NCBI GenBank assembly: GCA_035578905.1
Contig: JAQJVL010000516.1
Location: forward strand, 294,001-358,000
DNA: 64,000 bases
Direction of reading: 5' to 3'
Source: Stictocephala bisonia
Taxonomy: Eukaryota; Arthropoda; Insecta; Hemiptera; Membracidae
This document shows, in pieces, positions 22,426 through 33,200 of this stretch. A model generated the notes under the pieces. It had not been told where the DNA came from, did no database searches, and saw only the letters and a program-made list of their open reading frames with translations. Each line of letters begins with the position of its first letter. Position 1 is the first letter of the stretch. The position numbers and the translations under genes were made by a program.

Positions 22426-22555
22426 TGCTGGGCTTTCAAGATTTTATTGAATTTTTTCAAGTAGTAAGTGGCTCCAGATGTCTCTTACAGGACCGGAGCC
22501 AGGAAAGTAAAGTTGCCATGAGAATGTCACTTACAGCTCTCATAACCCTATTAAG
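21848..22555. repeat. Inverted duplication of the LINE fragment (palindrome)
   Basis: 21848-22103 is repeated in inverse orientation at 22133-22555 around a loop of about 29 bp. The inner 100 bp of the arms are almost identical (gatctccctcgt... against ...acgagggagatc). The outer part (catgagagctgtaagtgaca against tgtcacttacagctctcat) is more diverged, and a GT microsatellite interrupts the right arm. Confidence 0.9.
22250..22420. repeat. (GT)n / GC-rich microsatellite
   Basis: Irregular GT/CG repeats to about 22340, then pure GT to about 22418. Inserted in or grown within the right arm of the inverted duplication. Open frames across it are not genes. Confidence 0.97.
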
Positions 22556-23500
22556 TTTAACATCAATCTACGCTATCCAGCCAAATGGGAGCACTCTTCA
22601 TCAGCTGAATAAACCACCGTGACCAAGCAGTTGTACAATAATGTTGCCACTTGAACAATGAGTTAAACTATCTGTTGGAGTTTAATATTCATGATTTTGT
22701 TTCATAAACGCGTACTCGGTTTCAGTAAAACATTTGTCTGTTGTAATTATTTTCTCCTCTGACGAAAAATACATTTTACTAAATTATGATGATCACTATT
22801 TCAGGGTGGAAAATATATATATCAAATAATAGTTTTATATAGATTGTACAACTGAATATGTTCATGATACTATACACATTACGGTGTAACGGAAGTGGCG
22901 TTTAAAAACTAACGACACCATTACAGATAGTTAAACTGTTACATGCATATGTGATGTAAGTGATTATCTCTCATATAGAACAAAACAAGCAATTAGAGGT
23001 GTGATATAGAATAGAAAAAATAACACTGGACCCTAAAATGGAAGATTTTATTTAAATATTAGAGGTGTTAAATTATCAAATATCATCTGCTACTTTGATC
23101 TTATTATTTATTTTCAGTTGAAACTTTAAGAGTGAAAAAAAAAAAAAAAAAAACACTCCTAAGAGTGTTACAAAGACCTTTGTATTACAGTCTGTGATGG
23201 AATGACCAATTTATTTTATCATATTGCAATTCCCCCATACCCGGCCCCAGCCCAAATAACTTCAGTTATTGTTAATAGATTACAAGTTGATATCAAAAGC
23301 ACTTCATATGGTAAGTGGGAGAATAGGCTGCTATCATGGTATGCATTTGTAAAAAGATGTGAGGAGGGATTGTTGTGAAAATTGATGGAATATGGTGATG
23401 TTGAGATTGCGCTATAAGACGGTTTGGAAGGAAAGACTGTAACGGTATGTGTTTGAGGATTTCGTTTTGTGTGATGTAAATAATGGAGCGTCGATAGGCA
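22556..23500. other. AT-rich spacer
   Basis: No gene recognised. Contains a poly(A) run of about 20 at 23135-23153 flanked by agagtg and cactcct, which could pair. Confidence 0.4.
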
Positions 23501-23504
23501 TCTG

Positions 23505-23880
23505 TATGATAGGTGGGAAGGAGGTATTGTAGAGGCCTTTTGTCGATGGGTGGGAGGTGTCTTTCCGGTGGAAGGAAGGTAACGTTGAGGAATCTTTATA
23601 CTGTACGATGGGTGGGTGAGAAGTATTGTAGAGAGACTTTGTCAATAGGTGGGTGGGAGGTGTTTCCGAGAAACTTTTTCTCACGGGCGGTAGAAAGGTA
23701 TCGTAGGAGGACTTTTGCACGATGGGTTGAAGCATTTGTACGATTGAAGAGACGGGGGGGGGGGATTATTGAAGAGGGGTCTTTAGTCAAGGGTGGGTGA
23801 GAGAAGTCTTTAAGAGACTTTTATACGATAGGTGGGTGGTTGTAGGTTTCGTTAAGGGAAGTATCGCTGAGGGGCCTATG
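23505..23880. repeat. Degenerate minisatellite, about 6 units of 35-75 bp
   Basis: The phrase cgatgggtgggaggtgt and variants recurs at about 23542, 23609, 23645, 23719, 23787 and 23833, with intervening gtattgtagagagactttt blocks. Units differ in length and sequence, so the array is old. Open frames on both strands here are repeat artefacts. Confidence 0.7.
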
Positions 23881-24276
23881 ATCGATATTGGATCGCAGAA
23901 ATAATCGAGTAGAATTTGTATGTTATAAGCAGAGGAGGGAAAGTCGGGTGTTGTTTATACGTCAATTAGGCATCACAATCTGCCCAATGACAAAATATTT
24001 GATAGGAAATCAAGCAGTGATCAATACCAAAATAGGAAAGCTTCAAAGCTCACTGAGTGAGTACAAGAGAGCAAAACATCCAGTTTTAATATTTACTACG
24101 TTTTATTTCGCTTCCTAAATAATGTACATAATAGTAAAAATGAGTTTCTTATAATATTCTGTCCCAATTTATTTCCAAGCAAAGGCTGGCTTTCTCAAAG
24201 TATTTTAATGTTTCGTCGAAAACGGAAGATTTGGATCATATGATCAACAAATGTTTAACGAAGTCTGTTGATCTAC
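23881..24276. other. Spacer with an unrecognised short frame
   Basis: A 76-codon frame at 23888-24118 has no family resemblance that I can name; likely chance. Confidence 0.3.
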
Positions 24277-24737
24277 TATACAGGGCAGAAAAAAATATAG
24301 AAACGCTTTCACAACAAAGTTATTTTTTGCATAGACAGTTTGATAATTTATTTTTTAATATAATTTGCTCCATAAAGTATAGTTTTTAATCAGAATAATT
24401 TACTTGGAACCGTCAAATACTGGACAAATAATTTGTTCAAATTAGTTTCTTTGAAATTCAAATGGCCACTACTCTGGAAAGGATAAACCTTTCGAAGTCC
24501 GGTTCAATTAATTTCTCTTGAATATACCTTTCATTTGATACCAAACTCGACCTAGGCTCACATGTAGGATTTTCGTTCAACTCCTCGTGGGCCGTCCTCC
24601 TGAAAAGATGAAATGTCGCTAATGGTGTCAAAAAGTATGTTCTTTGTAACCATGATCATATATAAGATTTCACTTTTACAAGTGAAGCCATTCAAAAGTT
24701 GTGAAAGAAATCGTTTCCATATTTTGTCCACCATATA
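24277..24737. mobile_element. MITE of about 460 bp with imperfect TIRs
   Basis: The left end tatacagggcagaaaa...gaaacg...ctttcacaac is inverted at the right end as gttgtgaaag...cgtttcc...ttttgtccaccatata. TIRs are about 40 bp with mismatches. TATA/TATA at the tips is consistent with a TA target site (Tc1/mariner type), though this cannot be proven. No coding frame. Confidence 0.65.
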
Positions 24738-25137
24738 TAATGACTTAGGAACATAGATTGAACTTATTGACTAATAATAAAAGTCATAAATTGACAAAAT
24801 GGTTTAATTTTCTCACTGATAAACACTTTTAAACATTTGTAGTAAACAATTTTGTATGAATTTATCAAAGCAGAGGACAATGTAATGAAGCTTAGTAAAA
24901 CTGAGTTGTACTCCTGATAGAGAACCACAATTAGGATGTCTTAAAAAAGGGTTTAAGATGAATTTACTTTAGTTCTTGTTATAATCTGAATATTAGTATT
25001 ACTAACAGAGTAACTGTCGTGAATAGTTTAGTATTTTCTGTTGGAGATGTCTATTTTACTGTGGGTAGTCTTAATCTCGACTTTAAGTGGAATTGTTTAC
25101 CATAAATGTCTTATACAGTTTTAAATAGTTTCAATTT
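24738..25137. other. AT-rich spacer, nothing recognised
   Basis: No gene or repeat recognised. Confidence 0.4.
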
Positions 25138-25565
25138 ATATAATACTAGCCCTTGCTTCACTACGTGGTGGTTCACTATTCTTGCCTACCCTCCACTCTG
25201 TGGTATCAATATACAGGCTCGGCCTGCTGCCGCTCTCCTAGTTAGCAAAGTTTTATAGTCTAGAACACTCTATAAGTCTACTTAAGTGGGATGCAAAGTA
25301 GTGCAATCATATCAGAGTTAGTAGAAGAGATCTTAAATATTTCATAATGAGAACCTAATTAGAAATGCTTTTTGTGTTATGTTTTTGTTTTTTATCATCT
25401 GTTTGTGATAAATTAATATCAACGTTACTCTTGTGTTGAGAGGCTACATCTACCCCTTCGGAATTGTACTATGAGAAATCCTTTCTTAGTGTGTCACTAT
25501 GAATAAAAATCTAACTTTGCTCCAAATTTCATCTAAACCTTTTCATATATTTTGGAGATGAATTC
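25138..25565 (+). repeat. Possible degenerate RTE/SINE-type interspersed repeat
   Basis: Begins atactagcccttgcttcact, resembling the ATACTAGC-start repeats common in insects, and ends near caaatttcatctaaacc, which resembles the 'aatttcatcaaaatc' phrase of the same repeats. The order of both landmarks supports the call; the body is too degraded to classify. Confidence 0.35.
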
Positions 25566-26123
25566 AATTGATTAAACTCAGTATTAATTAATTTGTAAAG
25601 ACATTTAAAAGATTTTTGTAATCATTCATATTTTAATAATAATGTAATATGAATAATTTAATGTATAACAATCAGTATAACTCTTTCTTACCTCACCAGT
25701 TAGATCTTTGGAGTTAAGGCTGATAATGTATAGTAAAAGAAATTAAATTATGATAGCTTAGTAACAAGACGCTTATTTTCTCATTCTTTATCATCCAAGT
25801 GACGATGGTTCATTAGAGATAGTAACACTATAGCCTTACATTACTAATGCAGGCCCAGTGACCGGTTATCACAATTACTGCTGTTGTCGAAGCCTATCGG
25901 TCTGAGGATCTCGGATGGGACATGCGTCACTCGTTATCAACATGTGTCCATCGATCGTGACCAAGGCTGTATTAGTTAACCCACTCAATCGGGAGACACG
26001 ACCAAGGCTTAGTTCTCATTATTTTGTTACAAGGGGGTTTTGACATTATCTGGCTCAGACTCGTAATGATCAAGTATTAGACAAACAGTGTAATTTATAG
26101 TTGATCAACAACTAGGTGCCAAA
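25566..26123 (+). promoter_or_regulatory. Candidate promoter and 5' UTR region of gene B
   Basis: Upstream of the proposed start codon. About 25855-26000 is less AT-rich than its surroundings and has several CpG (ggtctgaggatctcgg, gatcgtgacc). No clear TATA box at a usable distance. The transcription start cannot be placed. Confidence 0.3.
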
Positions 26124-26173
26124 ATGTCGTCTGAACTTGATTCCAGACGACCTAGTGTGGAATTTCACGTGAG
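26124..26173 (+). CDS. Gene B exon 1, PAT transporter N-terminus
   Basis: ATG at 26124 in a reasonable context (gccaaaATG) opens MSSELDSRRPSVEFHV and stops at the donor GTGAG|GTAAGC, leaving two bases (AG). These need one base to complete a codon, and the next proposed exon at 53770 begins with exactly one such base (G) before an in-frame reading, giving Arg. Known: insect PATs have a short, poorly conserved cytosolic N-terminus before the YP/DP segment, so a short polar first exon is expected. Odd: this demands a first intron of 27.6 kb, filled by the 103-bp satellite and several transposons. An alternative is that translation starts at the ATG at 53762 and that this exon belongs to something else. 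Transcript data would decide. Confidence 0.55.
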
Positions 26174-27269
26174 GTAAGCTATCTTTATCGATTTTTCATA
26201 TCTACTTCACTAAGAGAGGACCTAATGGTCCTAAATGTGCCTCATTCAACAAAGATTTTTTCTTTTCATTTCATTACAGAGGATTAACGAGTGTATGTTT
26301 TCATAAATTAATACATATCAAACTATTGTATATGGTTAAACATTTCAATTTAAAGAAATTTCTAACTGTACGCTAGACTAACGAAACGCTAGTCTGAGTT
26401 TCGAAAGAAAAAGTAAGATTTTCAATAGATACATTTTTAATTGGGTGTACAGATACTTGGAAAAACTGAATTTTTGTAAACGTCACAATAACTGTACTAA
26501 AAACTTGCACATTCACTTGTTATAAACGATCAGTTTAATGTCTCTCATAGAAGTAAATTAAGTATAATTAAAACATTACAATTGGTTCTTTTACGAATTG
26601 TCTTTTTAAATGTTTGCCATAATCTATAAACAAAGTATAGCCTGTGTGCCATAGTAAAAAGTCACAATTAAAAATCATAATATATAGAATCATAAAAATC
26701 ATAATAGAACACGAGTAGAAAACAATCCAATTCTGAGAACTAATAAATTAGAGAAAAAAAAAAAAAAAAAAACAGTCAAAACGTCTTTGATACAAATATA
26801 TAGTAATATCATCTATTCATCTATTTATACAACAATTATGGAATTAATATAAAAAAAATATCATAAATAGATGATTTATAAATAAGCAAGTTAGTTCAAT
26901 AAGACTCGAGATATTTACATTAGTCTCTAAATACTCCTCAAACATTATTTAGAAATATTACAGTTTCTTCTATTCAATACTCTTATTTGAAGGGAATGTG
27001 GTAGTTTCAATGTAGTCATGTTGATTGGGAAGGAAGGTGTCCTAACTACAATGAACATTAATTGTGTTCATTGATAGGCAATAATGCTGTGGCCTGTTTT
27101 AAAGTTAGGTGACTCAAAATGATTTAAGTTAGCTTCATTAGCCGTGTTTTGTGAAGTATATCGAAAATAAAATTGTATGGACCAGTGTTCGTTAGTTTAG
27201 CAGAAAAGATAAAAAAAGGATGGAAATTTAAATACTTTCTGTTAAAAGGGTTAATAAATTATTTTAAAT
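26174..27269 (+). other. Gene B intron 1, AT-rich start
   Basis: No gene recognised. A poly(A) run of about 18 at 26755-26771 and AT-rich sequence lead to the satellite edge. Confidence 0.5.
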
Positions 27270-30200
27270 TGCTAAGAAGGAGGTTGAATCATTTTCAAGC
27301 AGATGTAAACCACGAGTATTGTTAGTTCGGAATGTAAGTGGGAAACTATGAACCATGTTAGTTGTGAAGAAGGTTGAGTCATTTTCAATCGTGTTCGTTG
27401 ATAAGGTAACAGGTAAGAGTCTTGTTAGTTCATAAGACAAGTGTGCAGCTATGAACCGTGTTAGTTATGAAGGAGGTTGAATCATTATCAATAAGATGTA
27501 AACCACGAGTCTTGTTAGTTCGGAATGTAAGTGGGAAACTATGAAGCGTGTTAGTTGTGAAGAAGGTTGAGCCATTTTAAATCGTATTCGTTGATAAGGT
27601 AAAAGGTAAGAGTCTTGTTAGTTCGTAAGACAAGTGTACAACTATGAACCGTGTTAGTTGTGAAAAAGGTTTAATCATTTTCAATCGTGTTCGTTGACAA
27701 GGTAAGAGTCTTGTTAGTTCTGAATCGTGTTCGTTGTGAAGGAGGTTGAATCATTTTCAATCGTGTTCGTTGACAACGTAAGAGTCTTGTTAGTATGGAT
27801 GGTAAGTGAGCAACTATGAACCGTGTTAGTTGTGAAGGAGGTTAAATCATTTTTAATCGTGTTCGTTGACAAGGTAATAGTCTTGTTAGTTCGGAAGGCA
27901 CGTGGGCAACTATGAACCGTGTTAGTTGTGAACGAGGGTGAATAATTTTCAATCGTGTTGGTTGGCAAGGTAAAATGAAAGAGTCTTGTTAGTGTGGAAG
28001 GTAAGTGAGCAACTATGAACCGTGTTAGTTGTGAAGGAGGTTGAATAATTTTCAATCGTGTTCGTAGACAAGGTAAGAGGTAAGAGTCTAGTTAGTTTGG
28101 AAGGCAAGTGTGCAACTATGAACCGTTTTAGTTGTGAAGGAGGTCAAATCATTTTAAATGGTGTTCGTTGACAAGGCAAGAGTCTTGTTAGTTCGGAAGT
28201 TAAGTGTGCAACTATGAACCTTGTTAATTGTGAAGGAGGTTGAATAATTTTAAATCGTGTTCGTAGACAAGGTAAGAGGTAAGAGTCTTGTTAGTTCGGA
28301 AGGCACGTGGGCAACTATGAACCGTGTTAGTTGTGAAGGAGGTTGAATCATTTTCAATCGTGTTGGTTGGCAAGGTAAAAGGAAAGAGTCTTGTTAGTGC
28401 GGAAGGTAAGTGGGCAACTATGAACCGTGTTAGTTGTAAAGGAGGTTGAATAATTTTCAATCGTGTTGGTTGCAAGGTAAAAGGAAAGAGTCTTGTTAGT
28501 GCGGAAGGTAAGTGGGCAACTATGAACCGTGTTAGTTGTAAAGGAGGTTGAATAATTTTCAGTCGTATTCGTTGACAAGGTAATAGTCTTGTTTGTTCGG
28601 AAGGCACGTGGCAACTATGAAGGGCAACTATGACCGTGTTAGTTGTGAAGGAGTGAATATTATCGTGTCTACAAGGTAGAGTTTGTTTTCGGAAGAGTGA
28701 ACTAGAACTGTTTGTGAGGATACATTTTCATCGTTTGTTGCGAAGGAGTTGAATGAATAGTTGAGAGTGATCATTTTCAATCGTCTTGTAGTTCGAATGT
28801 GCAACTAACTGTTAGTTTAGAGTGAATATTTAGGTCGTGAAGTAAGTCTGTAGTTTGAAGGATGAACTGAACGGTTATTGTGGAGTGAATATTCATCGTG
28901 TTGTTGCAGGTAGAAGTCTGTAGTTGAAGAATAAGGTTAGTGTGAGAGTGAATCATTTATGTCTCGTACGGGAAGTCTTGTAGTTGAAGAGTTGCACTAT
29001 GACGTTGTGTGAAGAGGTTGATATTCAATGTTGTTGCAAGGTAAGAGTCTTGTTTCGAAGGTGGAATATGAACGTGTTAGTGTAGAGGTTGAATATTCAT
29101 CGTGTTGTGCAAGTAAATTGTAGTTGGAGAGTGGCAACATGACCGTGTTAGTTGAGGGTTAATATTTCATCGTTTGTTGAAAGAAGGTCTTGTTAGTCGA
29201 AGGAAGTGAGCACTATAACCGTTTGTTTGAGAGTATATTTATCGTGTTGTGACAAGTATATGTTAGTTCGGAACACGGGGCAATATGAACTTATGTAAGA
29301 GGTTGAATCATTTTAATCGTGTTGTTGAGAAAAGAGAGTCTTGTTAGTTCGAGAAAGAATGTTAGTTGAGAGGTTGAATATTTCAATTCTGTTAGGGAGG
29401 TGTGAATAACCGTGTTATTGAGAGGTGAATATTTCCGTGTTGTAAAGTAAAGTCGTTAGTTAGGAAGTGCACTATGACCGGTTTTTGAAGGAGGTAATCA
29501 TTACTTTCGTGACAAGTAAGTTTGTTATCGGAGTAAGTGCAACATGAACGGTAGTTTAGAGTGATATTTAATCGGTTCGTGAAAGGTAATACTGTTAGTT
29601 GAAGGCGTGGCACATGACGTGTTATTGTAAGAGGTTGAATATTCTCTGTTGGTTGAAGTAAGAGTCTTGTTAGTGAGGAAGTGCAACATAACGTTGTTGA
29701 GGAGTTTAATTTAATGTGTGTTGCAAGGTAAGATCTTTGCGGAGGAAGTGGACTAAACCGTGTTTTAAGGTAATAATTTAATCGTTCGTGCAGTAATAGC
29801 TGTAGTCGAGCACTGGCAACTATACGTTAGTTGTAGAGTTGAATCATTTTCAATGTGTGGTGGAGGAAGAGGTCTTTAGTTGGGCAATAGAACGTGTGTT
29901 GTAAGAGTTGAATTATGTGTGCAAGTAGTCTTAGTCGAAGGATGGGCAACATAACCGTGTTAGTTGTAAGGAGGTTGAATAATTTTCTCGTTTCGTTGAC
30001 AGGTAAGTGTTGTGGAAGCGTGACTATGAACTGTTAGTTTAAGAGGTTAATCATTTTATCTTGTGCAGGTAAAGTCTTTTCGAAGAGTGGGCAACTAGAC
30101 TGTGTTGTAAGAGTGAATAATTCACGTGTTGTGGCAGTAAAGAGAGCTTGTGTCGAGGAAGTGCACATACCGTGTTGTTTAGAGTAAATTTCAAGTGTTG

Positions 30201-33200
30201 CAAGTAAAGGAGATCTGTTAGTGCGAAGAAGGGGCAACTATAACTGTATGTAAGAGGTTGATATTATCGTGTGGTGCAAGGAGGAGTGTGTCGAAGAGGA
30301 ATATAACCGTGTTTAGAGTTGAATCATTCATCGTGTCGTGACAGTAAGAGTCTTGTTAGTTGAAGCAAGTTGAACTATGAACTGTTGTTGTGAAGGAGTG
30401 AATCATTTATCTCTTGTTAATGTAACTGAGTCTTGTTATGAAGCTGTGGATAGAAGTGTTAGTTGTGAAGAGTTGATTTTATCGTTTCTTGTAGTAAGGT
30501 TTTAGTTGAAGAGTAACTTGACTTTGTTGTAAGTTAATCATTTTCAATGTGTTCGTTGCAAGGTAAAGTTTGTTAGTTCTGAATCGTGTTGTTGTGAGGA
30601 GTTGAATCATTCAATCGTTTCGTTGACAGTAAGATCTTGTTTTGGAGGAGTGGCAACTATGAACGTGTTAGTGTGAAGGAGGTTGAATATTTAATCGTGT
30701 TGTTGCAGTAAAGTCTTGTTAGTCGGAAGGCACGTGGCAACTATGAACCGTGTTAGTTGTAAGGAGGTGAATAATTTTCATCGTGTTGGTTGGCAAGGTA
30801 AAAGAAAGAGTCTTGTTAGTGTGGAAGGTAAGTGGCAACATGAACCGTGTTAGTTGTGAAGGAGTGAATATTTCAATCGTGTTGTTGAAGGTAAAGGAAT
30901 CTTTAGTGAAGGCAAGTGGCAACTATAACGTTAGTTGTGAAGAGGTAAATTCAATCGTGTTCGTTGACAAGGTAAGAGTCTTGTTAGTTCGGAAGGCACG
31001 TGGGCAACTATGAACCGTGTTAGTTGTAAGGAGGTGAATATTTTATCGTTTGGTGGCAAGGTAAAAGGAAAGAGTCTTGTAGTCGGAAGAAGGGAACTAT
31101 GAACTGTTAGTTGTAGGAGTTGAATCATTTCAATCGTGTTGTGGCAAGAAAGGAAAGGATCTTGTGTGCGAAGGTAAGTGGGAACTTGACTGTTATTGTA
31201 AGAGGTGAATATTTCAATCGTGTTGTTGCAAGGTAAGAGTTTGTTAGTCGGAAGGTAAGTGGAACAATGAACGTGTTAGTTTAAGAGGTTGAATATTTAA
31301 TGTTCGTTGACAAGGTAATAATCTGTTAGTTCGGAAGGCAGTGGGAACTATAACCGTTTAGTTGTAAGGAGTTGAATATTTCACGTGTTGGTTGGCAAGT
31401 AAAGAAGAGCTTGTTAGTGGAGGAGTGGGCAACTATAACGTGTTAGTTGAAGGAGGTGAATAATTTTCAATCGTGTTGGTTGCAGGTAAAAGAAAGATCT
31501 GTAGTGGAAGGAGTGCAACTATAAACGTGTTAGTTGTGAAGGAGGTAATATTTTAATCGTGTTCGTGACAAAGGAGAGCTTGTTGTTCGGAAGGAGGGCA
31601 ACTATGAACCGTGTTAGTGTGAAGGAGGTTGAATCATTTCAATGTGTTGTTGCAAGGTAAAGGAAGAGTCTTGTTAGTCGGAGAATGGCAACATGAACCG
31701 TGTTAGTGAGGAGTTGAATAATTTTCAATCGTGTTGTCAGGTAAGGAGACTGTTATGAAGGAGTGCAACTAACGTGTATTGAGAGTTGAATATTTCATCG
31801 TTTCGTTGAAAGGAAGTCTTGTTGTGGGAGGGCAACAGAACCGGTAGTTTGAAGGAGTTGAATCATTTCAATCGTGTTGTTGCAAAAAGAGTTGTTAGTC
31901 GGAAGTAGTGAACTTGAACCGTGTTAGTTGTAAGGAGGTGAATATTTTAATCGTGTGTTGCAAGGTAAAGTCTTGTAGTGGAGAAGTGGGCAACATACCG
32001 TGTTAGTTGTGAAGGGGTGAATAATTTTCAATCGTGTTGGTTGCAGGAAAGAAAAGTCTTGTTAGTGGGAAGGTAGTGGCAACTATGACCGTGTTAGTTG
32101 TAAGGAGTTGAAAATTATGTGTTGTTGCAGTAAAGGAAGAGTCTTGTTAGTGGAAGAAGTGGCAACATGACCGTTAGTTGAAGAGGTTGAATATTCAATC
32201 GTGTTGGTTGCAGTAAGAGTCTTGTTAGTCGGAAGTAAGTGGGCAACTATGAACCGTGTTAGTTGTAAGGAGTTGAATCATTTCATCGTGTTCGTTGACA
32301 AGGTAAGAGTCTTGTTATGGGAAGGAAGTGAGCAACTAAACGTTTAGTTTGAAGGAGGTAAATATTTTCATCGTGTTCGTGACAAGTAAGAGTCTTGTTA
32401 GTTCGGAAGGAGTGGAACTATGAACGTGTTATTTGAAGAGGTTGAATCATTTAATCGTGTGTTGGAAGAAAGTCTTGTTATCGGAGGAGTGGCAACTATA
32501 ACCGTGTTATGTAAGGAGGTTGAATCATTTAATCGGTTCGTTAAAAGAAGTTGTTAGTTCGAAGGAAGTGGACATGAACTGTTAGTTGTGAGAGGTTGAA
32601 TATTCAATGTTTCGTGACAGGTAAGAGTCTGTAGTTGAAGGCAGTGTGCAACTATAACCGTGTTAGTTGTAAGGAGGTTGAATATTTTCATCGTGTTCGT
32701 GACAAGGTAAGAGTCTGTAGTTTGAAGGAAGTGGCAACTATAACCTGTTATTTGAGAGTAATCTTTTATCGTGTTCGTTGACAAGTAAAGTCTGTTTTTG
32801 GAGAAGTGGCAACTATGAACTGTTGTTGAGAGTTGAATCATTTCAATCGTTTCGTTGACAGTAAAGTCTGTAGTTCGGAAGGCACGTGGGCAACTATGAA
32901 CCGTGTTGTTGTAAGAGTTGAATATTTTCAATGTTTGTGCAGTAAGAGTCTTAGTCGGAGGTAAGTGGGAACTATAACGTGTAGTAGGAGGTTAATAATT
33001 TTATGTTGTGCAATAAAGTCTTGTTGTCGGAAGATGGCAACTATGAACGTGTTAGTTGAGGAGGTTGAATATTTCATCGTGTTGGTTGGCAAGGTAAGGA
33101 AGAGTTGTTAGTGCGGAGGTAGTGGGCACTATAACCGTGTTAGTTGTAGGAGTTGAATATTTTCAATCGTGTGGTTGGCAGGAAGAAAGATCTTGTAGTG

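Noticed and set aside
22245..22622. Frames rich in CV or TH
   Set aside because: Translations of the second GT microsatellite.
23412..23800. Overlapping frames on both strands of the ggtggg repeats
   Set aside because: Degenerate minisatellite; no conserved content.
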